Shown here one piece after another: positions 24,810 through 33,176 of a stretch of DNA of 64,000 nt. The stretch comes from REEB76 sp963774895. Its GTDB lineage: Bacteria; Pseudomonadota; Gammaproteobacteria; Natronospirales; REEB76. Each line of letters opens with the position of its first letter. The stretch's first letter is position 1. The stretch covers positions 248,001 through 312,000 of the forward strand of contig CAVZGN010000004.1 of the NCBI GenBank assembly GCA_963774895.1, read 5' to 3'. Under the pieces are notes generated by a model. The model saw nothing but the letters and a program-made list of their open reading frames with translations. It did not search any database and was not told the DNA's origin. Position numbers and translations under genes: made by a program.

Positions 24810-24815
24810 ATTCTA
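24810..24815 (-). promoter_or_regulatory. Putative -10 hexamer of the response-regulator gene
   Basis: TAGAAT on the minus strand, about 32 bases before the regulator ATG. No good -35 lies 17 bases upstream (CTGTTC), and a direct-repeat box is centred about 53 bases upstream of it, which would fit an activator-dependent promoter. Weak prediction. Confidence 0.3.
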
Positions 24816-24855
24816 TCCCGTGTCCATCCAGGGAACAGTATGCCGGCCGGCGGAT

Positions 24856-24874
24856 GTGTAACAAAGTGTAACAA
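24856..24874. promoter_or_regulatory. Tandem response-regulator box, GTGTAACAA twice
   Basis: The nonamer GTGTAACAA occurs at 24856-24864 and 24866-24874, identical and on a 10-base period, so both copies face the same side of the helix. This is the classic layout for an OmpR/PhoB-family dimer. It lies between the response-regulator gene (78 bases upstream of its ATG) and the efflux operon (137 bases upstream of its first ATG). Confidence 0.6.
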
Positions 24875-25010
24875 GCCGATTTAAGCAGCGCCGTGATGGG
24901 AAAATAGCCCACACTTCTCGGCTTGGGTAACTGAAATGAATTTGTGCGCAAAGCTTGGTCGCATGCCCGGATGTGCTGCCGTCCACCGGCTTGAGGATTA
25001 AGGTTGATCA

Positions 25011-26369
25011 ATGTCGATGTTCAGAATCCATAACTGGGCTCCCTTAAGCGTTTTCCTGGGGGCGATCATGCTCGCCACGTCCGCAAGCGCTGCATCCAGT
25101 AGCGGGCCAGCGCCGCAGCCCGGGCATGCTTACACCTTGATGGAACTCACCGACATGGCGCTGACCACTAATCCGCAGACTGCACTTGCATGGGATGAAA
25201 TCCGCTCCAGCCAGGCGGGCGTGGAACTGGCGCACGCCGGTTACTGGCCCCTGATCAACGGCGACTACAGCGTCACCCGCACCCGTAGCGTGAATTTCAC
25301 CGGTGCCTTGAACAGCGCCGTGACGCAATATGAGCCGAGCATCAGCCTGAGTTATCTGCTGTGGGATTTCGGCACGCGCTCCGGCACGCTGGATTCGGCC
25401 AAGTTTTCCCTCATCGCGGCCCAACTGTCTAACAGCCAGACGCTGCAGGATGTAATCCTGGCGGCGGAACAGGATTATTACCAAGTACTGGGCCTGCAGG
25501 CGCTCGAACAAGCCGACGAGCTGAGTGTAAAGGATGCCGAGGCCAGTCTGGATTCTGCCCGCGCAAACCAGAAGTCCGGCCTCGCGACTGTTGGCGACGT
25601 GTACCTAGCGGAAGCGGCCTTGGCAGGTGCCCAGCTCACCCTGCAGCAAACCCAAGGTACTCTGGCGGTAGCCGAGGGTACGCTGGCAGTGGAGGTAGGA
25701 TTTTCCGCTGCTACTCATCTGAAACTCGCGCCCTGGAACCAGAATGTCACGGCGGTGATGCCGAAACCGACGATCGAAAAAATGTTGCAACAAGCCCATG
25801 AAGCACGGCCTGAGATCCTGGCATCCAAGGCAAGTGAACAGGCGGCCATCGCCAATCTTGAAGCAACCAAGGGCCGCGGATTGCCGAACCTCACATTGGC
25901 TGCCGATGCGGGGCGCATTCGCACGGTTATCAACGGCGCAAGCCAGAGCGCCGACAATTACAGCGCCGGTCTGACGTTGAGCATCCCGTTGTTTGCCGGC
26001 TTCGGCAATGAAGCCGCTAATAAGCAGGCGCAGGCCGCCATCGACACAAGCCAAGCGACTACCGCGCAGTTAATCCAGCAGGTGGAACTGGAAGTCTGGC
26101 AAGCCTATCAAAATCTATATACCGCGGTGGTGACTCTGGCGACCGCCGACACGCAATTAAAAAGCGCGCAGCAGGCGCTGGACGTGGAAATCGCCCGTTA
26201 CCACATCGGTCTGGACCCGATCCTGAATCTACTGAGCGCACAGGCAACGCTTGCCAGCGCCCGGGCACAACTGGTGCAGGCGAAACTCAACTGGTTTACA
26301 GCACAGGCGGCGCTCGGCCATGCCGTGGGCGGTCTCAATGCACCAACCAATACAATGGAGTCACCTTGA
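25011..26369 (+). CDS. TolC-like outer membrane efflux protein (OMF) of the RND operon
   Basis: 452 residues with a signal peptide (PLSVFLGAIMLATSASAAS). OEP-type helices are seen in YTLMELTDMALTTNPQTALAWDE, SYLLWDFGTRSGTLDSA, DYYQVLGLQALEQADELSV, ANQKSGLATVGDVYLAEAALA, IPLFAGFGNEAANKQAQAAI and IGLDPILNLLSAQATLASA. It differs strongly from the tolC at 15482. The stop overlaps the TTG start of the adaptor gene, so it forms the first gene of a three-gene efflux operon. Confidence 0.92.
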   Translation: MSMFRIHNWAPLSVFLGAIMLATSASAASSSGPAPQPGHAYTLMELTDMALTTNPQTALAWDEIRSSQAGVELAHAGYWPLINGDYSVTRTRSVNFTGALNSAVTQYEPSISLSYLLWDFGTRSGTLDSAKFSLIAAQLSNSQTLQDVILAAEQDYYQVLGLQALEQADELSVKDAEASLDSARANQKSGLATVGDVYLAEAALAGAQLTLQQTQGTLAVAEGTLAVEVGFSAATHLKLAPWNQNVTAVMPKPTIEKMLQQAHEARPEILASKASEQAAIANLEATKGRGLPNLTLAADAGRIRTVINGASQSADNYSAGLTLSIPLFAGFGNEAANKQAQAAIDTSQATTAQLIQQVELEVWQAYQNLYTAVVTLATADTQLKSAQQALDVEIARYHIGLDPILNLLSAQATLASARAQLVQAKLNWFTAQAALGHAVGGLNAPTNTMESP

Positions 26370-27475
26370 ATAAAAAAAACAAAGTGCTGTTCATAATCGG
26401 CATGGTCGCCGCCCTGCTCGTGGTGCTGGTGGCCTGGCGCGTGATCAGCAACGCGCGCCTTGCCAATGCCAAACATGCCGTCCAACCAATGCCCGTGGAT
26501 ACCGCCGTGACTGTCATCAAGCCCATGCCGGTACAATTGACGGCGATTGGACAGGTCCAATCAGAGCATACGGTGGCGATACAACCTCAGATCAGCGGCG
26601 TGCTTAAACAGGTATTCTTCCAGGAGGGACAGTATGTGCGCCCCGGTGAACCGTTGTTTCTGATCGACCCGGCGCCCTATGAAGCCGCACTGACCTCAGC
26701 CAAAGCCGCTTATCTGACTGCCAAAGCCCAGGCGGACCGGGAGGCGCCGCTGGCTGCCAAGGATTACATCTCGCCGCAGGACTACGAGAGTGCCGTAGCC
26801 ACCGCGACCCAGGCCCAAGCCGCGATGCAACAGGCCGAGATCAATCTTTCCTACACCAGCATCAGTTCGCCGATCGAGGGCCTTACCGGCAGCCTCTCGG
26901 TCAAGGCCGGCAATGTGGTAACACCCACTGCCACCACGCCGCTGGTCACCATCAACCAGATGAAACCCATCCTGGTACAGTTCACTATCCCCCAGACGTC
27001 ACTTACCGAAGTCCGCCAGTACGATGCCGCACGCGGCATCACCGTATTCGTCAACCACGAGGATGGCAGCGGCAACCTGGGACAGGGCAAGCTGGTGTTC
27101 ATCGACAATACCGTCAATACCAGCACCGGCACGGTGATGCTCAAGGCAGAAATCCCCAACCAGCATGTACAGCTGTGGCCAGGCCAGTTCGTGGGGATCA
27201 CACTACAACTGACCATCCAACCGGATGCAGTGGTGGTGCCGGATAGCGCCGTGCAAGCCGGGCAAGCTGGTAGTTTTGTGTATACCGTCGTCGATAATAA
27301 GGCAGTCATCGCGCCGGTGACCCAGGACCGCCAAATAGGTGATGAAGCCGTGATCTCAAAAGGCCTAAAGGCCGGGCAAGTGGTCATCACCCACGTACCA
27401 CGTACCTTGAAGAATGAAATGCCTGTCATTCTCCATACACCGAGTTCTGCACAGGACATGGTGGGTACGCAGTGA
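26366..27475 (+). CDS. RND periplasmic adaptor (MdtA/AcrA type) with TTG start
   Basis: 369 residues. The start is TTG at 26366, overlapping the preceding stop, supported by GGAG at 26357-26360; no ATG occurs near the expected N-terminus. One membrane helix (VLFIIGMVAALLVVLVAW) is followed by the lipoyl halves (VAIQPQISGVLKQVFFQEGQ and SYTSISSPIEGLTGSLSVKAG), a short alpha-hairpin, and the beta-barrel (VFIDNTVNTSTGTVMLKAEI, LWPGQFVGITLQL). It links the RND pump to the OMF encoded upstream. Confidence 0.92.
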   Translation: MNKKNKVLFIIGMVAALLVVLVAWRVISNARLANAKHAVQPMPVDTAVTVIKPMPVQLTAIGQVQSEHTVAIQPQISGVLKQVFFQEGQYVRPGEPLFLIDPAPYEAALTSAKAAYLTAKAQADREAPLAAKDYISPQDYESAVATATQAQAAMQQAEINLSYTSISSPIEGLTGSLSVKAGNVVTPTATTPLVTINQMKPILVQFTIPQTSLTEVRQYDAARGITVFVNHEDGSGNLGQGKLVFIDNTVNTSTGTVMLKAEIPNQHVQLWPGQFVGITLQLTIQPDAVVVPDSAVQAGQAGSFVYTVVDNKAVIAPVTQDRQIGDEAVISKGLKAGQVVITHVPRTLKNEMPVILHTPSSAQDMVGTQ

Positions 27476-30400
27476 ATATCAATCCATCCGCACCGTTCAT
27501 CCACCGTCCAGTCATGACCACGGTGGTCATGTCCGCGCTGCTGATCTTCGGCATGGTGGCCTATTTTACTTTGCCTGTCAGTGAACTGCCGAATGTCGAT
27601 TTTCCGACGATCAATGTCAATGTAACCCTCCCCGGTGCCGACCCGGAAACCATGGCGGCATCGGTGGCGACTCCCCTGGAACGGCAGTTCTCCACCATCG
27701 CCGGTCTGGCGTCCATGAGTTCCGTCAACACCACCGGCAACACTTCCATTTCCCTGCAGTTCGACCTGTCCCGCGACATCGACGACGCCGCCATGGATGT
27801 GCAGACTTCCATCTCGCAGGCTCTCAGTCAATTACCGCCCAATCTCCCTCAGCCGCCGAGTTTACGTAAAGTCAATCCAACCGCTACGCCGATCATCTTC
27901 ATGGGTATGACGGCTAGCAATATTCCGCTGTCGGTGCTGGATGAATATGCCGAGACGCGCGTAGCCGAGCAGATCTCCATGATCCCGGGCGTGGCCCAGG
28001 TCAACGTCTTCGGTGCACAGAAATATGCCGTGCGGCTGCAGATGAACCCCTATGCCCTGGCCGCCCGGAACCTGACCATCACCCAGATAGCCCAGGCGGT
28101 ACAGAACGGCAACACCAACCTGCCTTCCGGAACGCTGTACGGCGCCACCCGCACCTACACAGTACAGGCCGATGGCCAACTGGATGATGCCGCGGCCTAT
28201 AACAATCTAGTGGTGGCCTACCAGAACGGCGCACCGGTACATCTTTCGGACGTCGGCCAGGCCATCAACAGCGTCCAGGCCAACAAGCAGGTGACCGACT
28301 ATTTCGACAAGGCCGTGGCCGGCGGCAAGCTGCAACCCGCCATTATGCTATCGGTCCAGCGCCAGCCGGGATCCAACGCGGTGGCCATTTCCGATGCTGT
28401 GCATGCGCTCCTGCCGGAACTCACGCGCGAAGCGCCGGGCGATGCCACCCTGCAGGTATTCCACGACCATGCCGCCTATGTGGCCGGATCTATCGATGAC
28501 GTGAAGTTCACATTGATGTTGGCCATCGTTTTGGTGGTGTGCGTGATTTTCCTGTTCCTGCGCAATATACGCGCCACCATCATCTCGGCGCTGGCTCTAC
28601 CGACCTCCATCATCGGCACTTTCGCCATCATGAAGCTGGCCGGCTTCAGCCTCGACAACTTGTCACTCATGGCGCTGACACTGGCGGTGGGGTTTGTGGT
28701 GGATGACGCCATTGTGGTGCTGGAAAACATCGTGCGTTACCGGGAAAAAGGCGAGCCCTCGCTGCGCGCGGCGCTGATCGGCAGCAAGGAGATCGGTTTC
28801 ACCGTGGTTTCCATGACCCTGTCGCTGGTGGCGGTGTTCCTGCCGATACTGCTCATGGGCGGAATACTGGGACGCCTGTTCGGGGAGTTCGCGCTCACCG
28901 TGGGTATTGCAATTCTTATCTCCGGTGTCATTTCTCTTACGCTGACCCCCATGTTGTGCAGCCGCTTCTTGAAAGAGAGTGAACGCCATGGTCGACTGTA
29001 CAATGTACTGGAGAAAGCTTTCGAAAAATCCCGCGACGCCTATGGCCGGAGCCTGGCCTGGTCGGTGGATCACTGGCGCAGCATGCTGGTGGTGGCCGGG
29101 TTGATGCTGGTGCTGACGTTTTATTTCTTCGCGATTGTGCCTAAGGGATTTATCCCCAGTGAGGACACCGGCCTCGTCATCGGCAGCACCCAAGCCCCCA
29201 TGGGTGTCACCTTCCAGGAACTGCTGACGCTCCAGGACCAAGTCGCTGGTATCGTGCGCGAGAACCCCAACGTCGCGACCGCCATCTCCAGCGCCGGCCA
29301 GGGACAGGGTGGCACGGCTGGTGGCAATATTGGGCGCGTCATCATCATGCTCAAGCCACTGGACCAGCGGCATGCGACCGCCGACGAAGTCATCCAGCAG
29401 TTGCGCAAGGCCGTGGCTCCCGTGCGTAACATGCAGGTGTACTTCACCAACCCGCCAGCGATCCGCATCGGCACCACGGGCGGGAGTACCAGTTATGACT
29501 ATATAGTCCAAGGGCTGGATGTGAAGAGCCTTGATCAGGCGGCAGTCAAATTCCTGCCAGAGCTGGCGCAGGTTTCCGGCATCCAGGACGTGGACAGCGA
29601 CCTGGAACTGAACAATCCGCAGATCAACGTACATATCCTGCGCGACAAGGCCTCGGCGCTGGGAGTGACTGCCAACGAGATTCAGTCAGCGCTCTATGAT
29701 GCGTACGGCGGCAATCAGATCAGCACCATATACGGCTCCACCGACGAGTATTGGGTGATCATGGAACTGGCACCGCAGTTCCAGTCCGACATGGCGGCAC
29801 TCAACGCCCTGTACGTGCAGGGCGCCAACAACACCAGCGTGCCTCTGACCAGCGTCGCCCAGATCACACCTGGCGTGGGCCCCTTGCAAGTAGACCATTA
29901 CGAACAACTGCCCTCCGTGGATTTTTCCTTCAACCTGGCGCCGGGAGTTTCCCTAGGTGAAGCCACCCAGCGCATCGAGGCGCTGGCGAGCGCCAAACTT
30001 CCGGCCGACATCACCGGAATATTCTCCGGCAACGCGGCCACTTTCCAGCAATCGCTGGTGGATCTGCCGCTGCTGTTGATTATCACCATCCTGGTGATCT
30101 ACATGGTGCTCGCCATACTGTATGAGCATTTCATCCACCCGATCACCATCCTCACAGCCCTGCCGCTGGCTATGGTGGGCGCGCTGCTGTCGCTGATCAT
30201 CTTCAACCAGGACCTCAACATTTACAGTTTCGTGGGCCTGATCATGCTGGTGGGCCTGGTGAAAAAGAACGGCATCATCATGATCGACTTCGCCATCCAG
30301 ATGAAACGTGAGAAACACTTGAGTTCTCGTGACGCGATCATCGAAGCCTGTCTGGTTCGCTTTCGTCCCATCATGATGACCACCATGGCAGCGATCTGCG

Positions 30401-30612
30401 GCATGATGCCGATTGCCCTAGGCGCCGGCCAAGGCGCTGAATCCCGCCGCCCACTGGGTATCGCCGTAGTCGGGGGATTGCTGTTCTCCCAGGCGCTGAC
30501 CCTGTACATAACGCCGTCCTTCTATGTAGCCATGGAACACTTGACCGAGCGCATGCGCAAGCGCTCTCAAGCCTCACAACCCGACATGCCGGAACCCCAG
30601 GCCGGCGGTTGA
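27472..30612 (+). CDS. RND multidrug efflux permease (MdtB/AcrB family, HAE1)
   Basis: 1046 residues, full length, starting with GTG 27472 overlapped by four bases with the adaptor stop. Twelve membrane helices in the 1+5 / 1+5 pattern. The proton-relay aspartates are in TLAVGFVVDDAIVVLENI (near residues 405-406), and TM10-11 includes GLIMLVGLVKKNGIIMIDFA. Two large periplasmic loops contain PLERQFSTIAGLASMSSVN and VYFTNPPAIRIG. The GFIPSEDTG block and the triad OMF-adaptor-RND indicate a tripartite drug or solvent exporter. Confidence 0.96.
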   Translation: MNINPSAPFIHRPVMTTVVMSALLIFGMVAYFTLPVSELPNVDFPTINVNVTLPGADPETMAASVATPLERQFSTIAGLASMSSVNTTGNTSISLQFDLSRDIDDAAMDVQTSISQALSQLPPNLPQPPSLRKVNPTATPIIFMGMTASNIPLSVLDEYAETRVAEQISMIPGVAQVNVFGAQKYAVRLQMNPYALAARNLTITQIAQAVQNGNTNLPSGTLYGATRTYTVQADGQLDDAAAYNNLVVAYQNGAPVHLSDVGQAINSVQANKQVTDYFDKAVAGGKLQPAIMLSVQRQPGSNAVAISDAVHALLPELTREAPGDATLQVFHDHAAYVAGSIDDVKFTLMLAIVLVVCVIFLFLRNIRATIISALALPTSIIGTFAIMKLAGFSLDNLSLMALTLAVGFVVDDAIVVLENIVRYREKGEPSLRAALIGSKEIGFTVVSMTLSLVAVFLPILLMGGILGRLFGEFALTVGIAILISGVISLTLTPMLCSRFLKESERHGRLYNVLEKAFEKSRDAYGRSLAWSVDHWRSMLVVAGLMLVLTFYFFAIVPKGFIPSEDTGLVIGSTQAPMGVTFQELLTLQDQVAGIVRENPNVATAISSAGQGQGGTAGGNIGRVIIMLKPLDQRHATADEVIQQLRKAVAPVRNMQVYFTNPPAIRIGTTGGSTSYDYIVQGLDVKSLDQAAVKFLPELAQVSGIQDVDSDLELNNPQINVHILRDKASALGVTANEIQSALYDAYGGNQISTIYGSTDEYWVIMELAPQFQSDMAALNALYVQGANNTSVPLTSVAQITPGVGPLQVDHYEQLPSVDFSFNLAPGVSLGEATQRIEALASAKLPADITGIFSGNAATFQQSLVDLPLLLIITILVIYMVLAILYEHFIHPITILTALPLAMVGALLSLIIFNQDLNIYSFVGLIMLVGLVKKNGIIMIDFAIQMKREKHLSSRDAIIEACLVRFRPIMMTTMAAICGMMPIALGAGQGAESRRPLGIAVVGGLLFSQALTLYITPSFYVAMEHLTERMRKRSQASQPDMPEPQAGG

Positions 30613-30640
30613 TAGCTACGTATAAATAATCAGGACAGTG

Positions 30641-31363
30641 ATGAGCACTTCCACCAACACTCTAATCAGTAAAACTTTGAATGGCTACGCCGCTTTCCCC
30701 CATGCGCACGGCCGCTTTCCAGGAGTGGTGGTGATGATGGAAGCCTTCGGTATCACCGGCCACATCCGTGGCGTGTGCGCACGCCTGGCGAAAGCCGGTT
30801 GCGTGGCGCTGGCGCCCGACATCTTCCATGGGGAAGTGTTCAGCTACACCGATATGGAAAAAATCATGGCCAAGCTCCCCACACTGCGTGATGATCAGAT
30901 TTTGAATGAGATTGGCCAGTCGCTGGACTGGCTGGCGGCACACAAGAATGTGGACTCCAGGCGGCTAGGCATCATCGGCTTCTGCATGGGAGGCCGGCTC
31001 GCATTTCTGGCAAATTGCCGCTTCCCAGAGCGCATTCAAGCAGCGGTGGGTTTCTATGGCGGCGGCATCGCGCCACAGGGACCGGACCGGTTCGGCCGTA
31101 CGCCGCCAATCACCGAAGCGGATAAGATGCAAGCGCCAATACTGCTGGGTTACGGCGCCGACGATCAGGGTATCTCACCGGCGGAACATGCACGCATCAC
31201 CGAGACGCTGTCCGCCGCCAAGAAGCGCTTCTCCCTCGCTGTCTATCCCGGCGCCGGCCACGGTTTTCTGTGCGAGGAGCGCGCCAGCTATGCGCCGCAA
31301 GCGGCGGCACAGGCGTGGCCTGAAATCATCGCCTTCCTACAGGCTAATCTGGCTAACGATTAA
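30641..31363 (+). CDS. Dienelactone hydrolase family protein
   Basis: 240 residues from ATG 30641, preceded by AGGA; a GTG at 30638 is possible. Alpha/beta hydrolase with the nucleophile elbow IIGFCMGGRLAFLA (Cys), an Asp in GYGADDQGIS and the catalytic His in YPGAGHGFLCEE. The PGVVVMMEAFGITGHIRGVCARLAKAGCVALAPDIFHGE start is typical. The substrate is unknown; carboxymethylenebutenolidase is only the family archetype. It follows the RND gene after 28 bases and may be cotranscribed. Confidence 0.92.
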   Translation: MSTSTNTLISKTLNGYAAFPHAHGRFPGVVVMMEAFGITGHIRGVCARLAKAGCVALAPDIFHGEVFSYTDMEKIMAKLPTLRDDQILNEIGQSLDWLAAHKNVDSRRLGIIGFCMGGRLAFLANCRFPERIQAAVGFYGGGIAPQGPDRFGRTPPITEADKMQAPILLGYGADDQGISPAEHARITETLSAAKKRFSLAVYPGAGHGFLCEERASYAPQAAAQAWPEIIAFLQANLAND

Positions 31364-31405
31364 TAGAACCTATCTCAGAATTTCCAACCGATCGTGTAGA
31401 GCGTA

Positions 31406-31471
31406 GCGGAGCGAAGCTCCGCGAAGTCGAAACACATGTAAATCATGTGCTCACTACCCTTCGACTTCGCG
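31406..31471. repeat. Nested inverted repeats in the convergent intergenic region
   Basis: GCGGAGC/GCTCCGC (31406-31412, 31416-31422), then 12-bp arms CGCGAAGTCGAA (31420-31431) and TTCGACTTCGCG (31460-31471) enclosing CACATG/CATGTG (31433-31438, 31444-31449). There is no T-run after the arms. It may be a mobile palindromic element or a long cruciform. Confidence 0.55.
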
Positions 31472-31566
31472 CCTACAGCGTTACGCTGATCAGTATTCAG
31501 CATGCCGGGGCGTGCTCATAACCCAGCCGGCGTTCGACTACGCTCCTGGAAACTATATAAATGAAA

Positions 31567-31591
31567 AGGCGCATCTTCGACAGATGCGCCT
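31567..31591 (-). terminator. Rho-independent terminator of the glycine-zipper lipoprotein gene
   Basis: Perfect 10-bp stem AGGCGCATCT/AGATGCGCCT with a five-base loop, followed on the minus strand by TTTTCAT. It lies 25 bases after the stop of the gene at 31616. Confidence 0.8.
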
Positions 31592-31615
31592 GTTCTCAAC
31601 ACATTCGCCTGATCC

Positions 31616-32206
31616 TCAAGGATTAGGCGGATTGGTTGAGTCCGGTGGTGGCGGCGGTGGCTGTCCCGGAGGCGGGGGTGGCGGCGATGCGCCTGACGGC
31701 GGTTGCATAGTCGACTGATCCGCAGCTGGTGGTGGCGGGGCTTGCGACGGCGGTGGGGGCGGTGCGTAGTTGGGTGCTGCAAAACCAGGCACCTGGTTGC
31801 CCTTGGCGTACATGCACTGTGCGAAGGCGATATTGTAACGTTGCTGCATGTCCATGCCGCTCTGGCTGGCGTTACCGGCGCCTGCAGCGGTACCCATCAA
31901 CAAACCGGTGGCGGCGCCGCTTTGCACGCCATAGCTACGACCGCCGCTCAACAATGCGCCCGCGGCCGCACCGATCACGGTACCGGCAACTGCACCGCCA
32001 ACCACTTGGTTATTCGCCACCTGCTGCGGATTGGCGCCCAACTGTTCCTCGGCGTATCGCCTGCAAAGATTATTATCCTGCTCGAATACCTCGAATGGCA
32101 TTCCCGGCGCTGGCATGACCGCGATGGTCGGCGCCACCGGTACTTGTGCGCATCCGGCCAGCACCGTGGCGAGTGCGACTCCTAAAATTGACTTAGGCAA
32201 ATGCAT
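31616..32206 (-). CDS. Glycine-zipper lipoprotein with proline-rich tail
   Basis: 196 residues from ATG 32206, with AAGGAG upstream. Lipoprotein signal GVALATVLAGCAQ (lipidation Cys near residue 19). A central glycine-zipper segment of about 50 residues (VVGGAVAGTVIGAAAGALLSGG and AATGLLMGTAAGAG) is followed by SGMDMQQRYNIAFAQCMYAKGNQVPG, a block common to YMGG/SlyB-like envelope proteins. The C-terminus is a run of proline tracts over about 55 residues, which probably stays extended, perhaps spanning periplasm or peptidoglycan. Function unknown. Confidence 0.8.
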   Translation of the reverse strand: MHLPKSILGVALATVLAGCAQVPVAPTIAVMPAPGMPFEVFEQDNNLCRRYAEEQLGANPQQVANNQVVGGAVAGTVIGAAAGALLSGGRSYGVQSGAATGLLMGTAAGAGNASQSGMDMQQRYNIAFAQCMYAKGNQVPGFAAPNYAPPPPPSQAPPPPAADQSTMQPPSGASPPPPPPGQPPPPPPDSTNPPNP

Positions 32207-32224
32207 CACTTTCTCCTTAAGAAA

Positions 32225-32671
32225 TTAACCCGGAGGGGTAACCGGTGGCGGAGTGGCCGGCACCTTTTCCCAGCCGCTGGGACATGTGGGCACATATGGG
32301 TAATAGCCTTTCCCCGCTCTGCAGTAATACCAGTAATCAGTCGGTGCCGGACCCGGTGCGGCGGGAGACGCCGGGTACGAATTCACGACCACCGGCGGTA
32401 CATATGGATTGGGATAGGGATACACCGGCCCCGGATAAAAGTACCAGGTGCCCGCGACGATCCACCACCAACCGATCCGGCCTCCGTATCCCCCATGATA
32501 CCAGCGACCCCCCTGCCAGATGTGGGCGTCGTATCTGGGGAAGTAGCGGATATCGCCGCGGCCCCATCCATGTGTGTATCCTGGAGCCGCCTGTACATTC
32601 ATTGGTAACCACGTAAGAGAGATCGCCAATGAAAGCAGCGTCATTAATATGAGTGATCTGGCTTTGTTCAT
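32225..32671 (-). CDS. Exported Gly/Tyr/Trp-rich protein of unknown function
   Basis: 148 residues from ATG 32671, with GAGG seven bases upstream after a poly-T stretch. Signal peptide ILMTLLSLAISLTWLPMNVQA. The mature part is rich in aromatic residues (GYTHGWGRGDIRYFPRYDAH, GGRIGWWWIVAGTWYFYPG), then proline-rich, and ends with DYWYYCRAGKGYYPYVPTC. The last block, in which two cysteines could form a disulfide, recurs in small exported proteins of several proteobacteria; no function is known to me. It precedes the glycine-zipper lipoprotein by 18 bases on the same strand, so the two are probably an envelope operon. Confidence 0.75.
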   Translation of the reverse strand: MNKARSLILMTLLSLAISLTWLPMNVQAAPGYTHGWGRGDIRYFPRYDAHIWQGGRWYHGGYGGRIGWWWIVAGTWYFYPGPVYPYPNPYVPPVVVNSYPASPAAPGPAPTDYWYYCRAGKGYYPYVPTCPSGWEKVPATPPPVTPPG

Positions 32672-32793
32672 AAAAAAACCTCGTTGATTAACCGCCCGGC
32701 ACCGAGTCTCTATCATATAACTTTATGCAACGGCTGGCGGCTTCCCGGGTTGACTCGGGATACAGTCTGTAACATTTAATCAGTCTTTGCGGT

Positions 32794-32922
32794 TCAACCC
32801 AGATACAGGCAGACTGCGGCCAATACCAGCACGATCATCACTAGCACCGCGATTTGTGCGACCGCCTCGGCAAGTTGCGACCAGCGGGTGCGATACGAAA
32901 ATACCTGGGCCTGCCAGTTCAT
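32794..32922 (-). CDS. Candidate 42-residue single-span membrane microprotein
   Basis: MNWQAQVFSYRTRW begins a short amphipathic part (SQLAEAVAQIA), followed by one hydrophobic span VLVMIVLVLAAVCLYLG that ends the protein. The ATG directly follows the TAG of a 10-codon ORF, so translation could occur by reinitiation; there is no Shine-Dalgarno of its own. It is divergent from ompR-envZ (255 bases away). Alternatively, together with the upstream ORF it could be a single 53-codon gene interrupted by an amber codon. The prediction rests on topology and the leader only. Confidence 0.45.
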   Translation of the reverse strand: MNWQAQVFSYRTRWSQLAEAVAQIAVLVMIVLVLAAVCLYLG

Positions 32923-32955
32923 CTACGGGAACCGAATCGCGTTGATGGGCTTCAT
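32923..32955 (-). CDS. Possible 10-residue leader peptide (MKPINAIRFP)
   Basis: ATG 32955 is preceded by AGGAG with a six-base spacer (32962-32966), the best ribosome site in this 505-base gap. The stop TAG abuts the ATG of the 42-residue ORF. It may be a coupling leader, or the start of a gene that lost continuity at the TAG. Confidence 0.35.
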   Translation of the reverse strand: MKPINAIRFP

Positions 32956-33176
32956 GAGCGGCTCCTGGCGTGCCGGATAGAAGCCGAGGAAGCGGCCAAT
33001 GCAGCCACCGAGATCATCGAATAACCATTTTGCATATGGCCATGGTAGACGTGGGCTGTAAATGAAGTGTTTCTCCGGGGCAGCAATATGTAAAAGTTCA
33101 TTTCCGATAAACCGACTTGAAATAATTCGTTACATATGGGCACACCCTCCCTGTGCCTGACAGTACACTAGATGCC

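Larger units (their letters stand above)
32672..33176. other. 505-base region between the exported protein gene and ompR
   Basis: No ordinary-sized gene. It holds the leader and microprotein candidates above (32794-32955), and the divergent promoters for them and for ompR. A short AT-rich stretch (33080-33140) lies before ompR. I see no strong operator. Confidence 0.5.

Noticed and set aside
28663..29634. 323-codon minus-strand ORF
   Set aside because: Antisense shadow of the RND permease gene.
31406..31471. Rho-independent terminator of the dienelactone hydrolase gene
   Set aside because: No T-run after any of the nested stems on the plus strand.
33100..33140. RstA-like TTCGTTACATATG before ompR
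   Set aside because: Only part of the consensus is present and there is no repeat; probably chance in AT-rich DNA.
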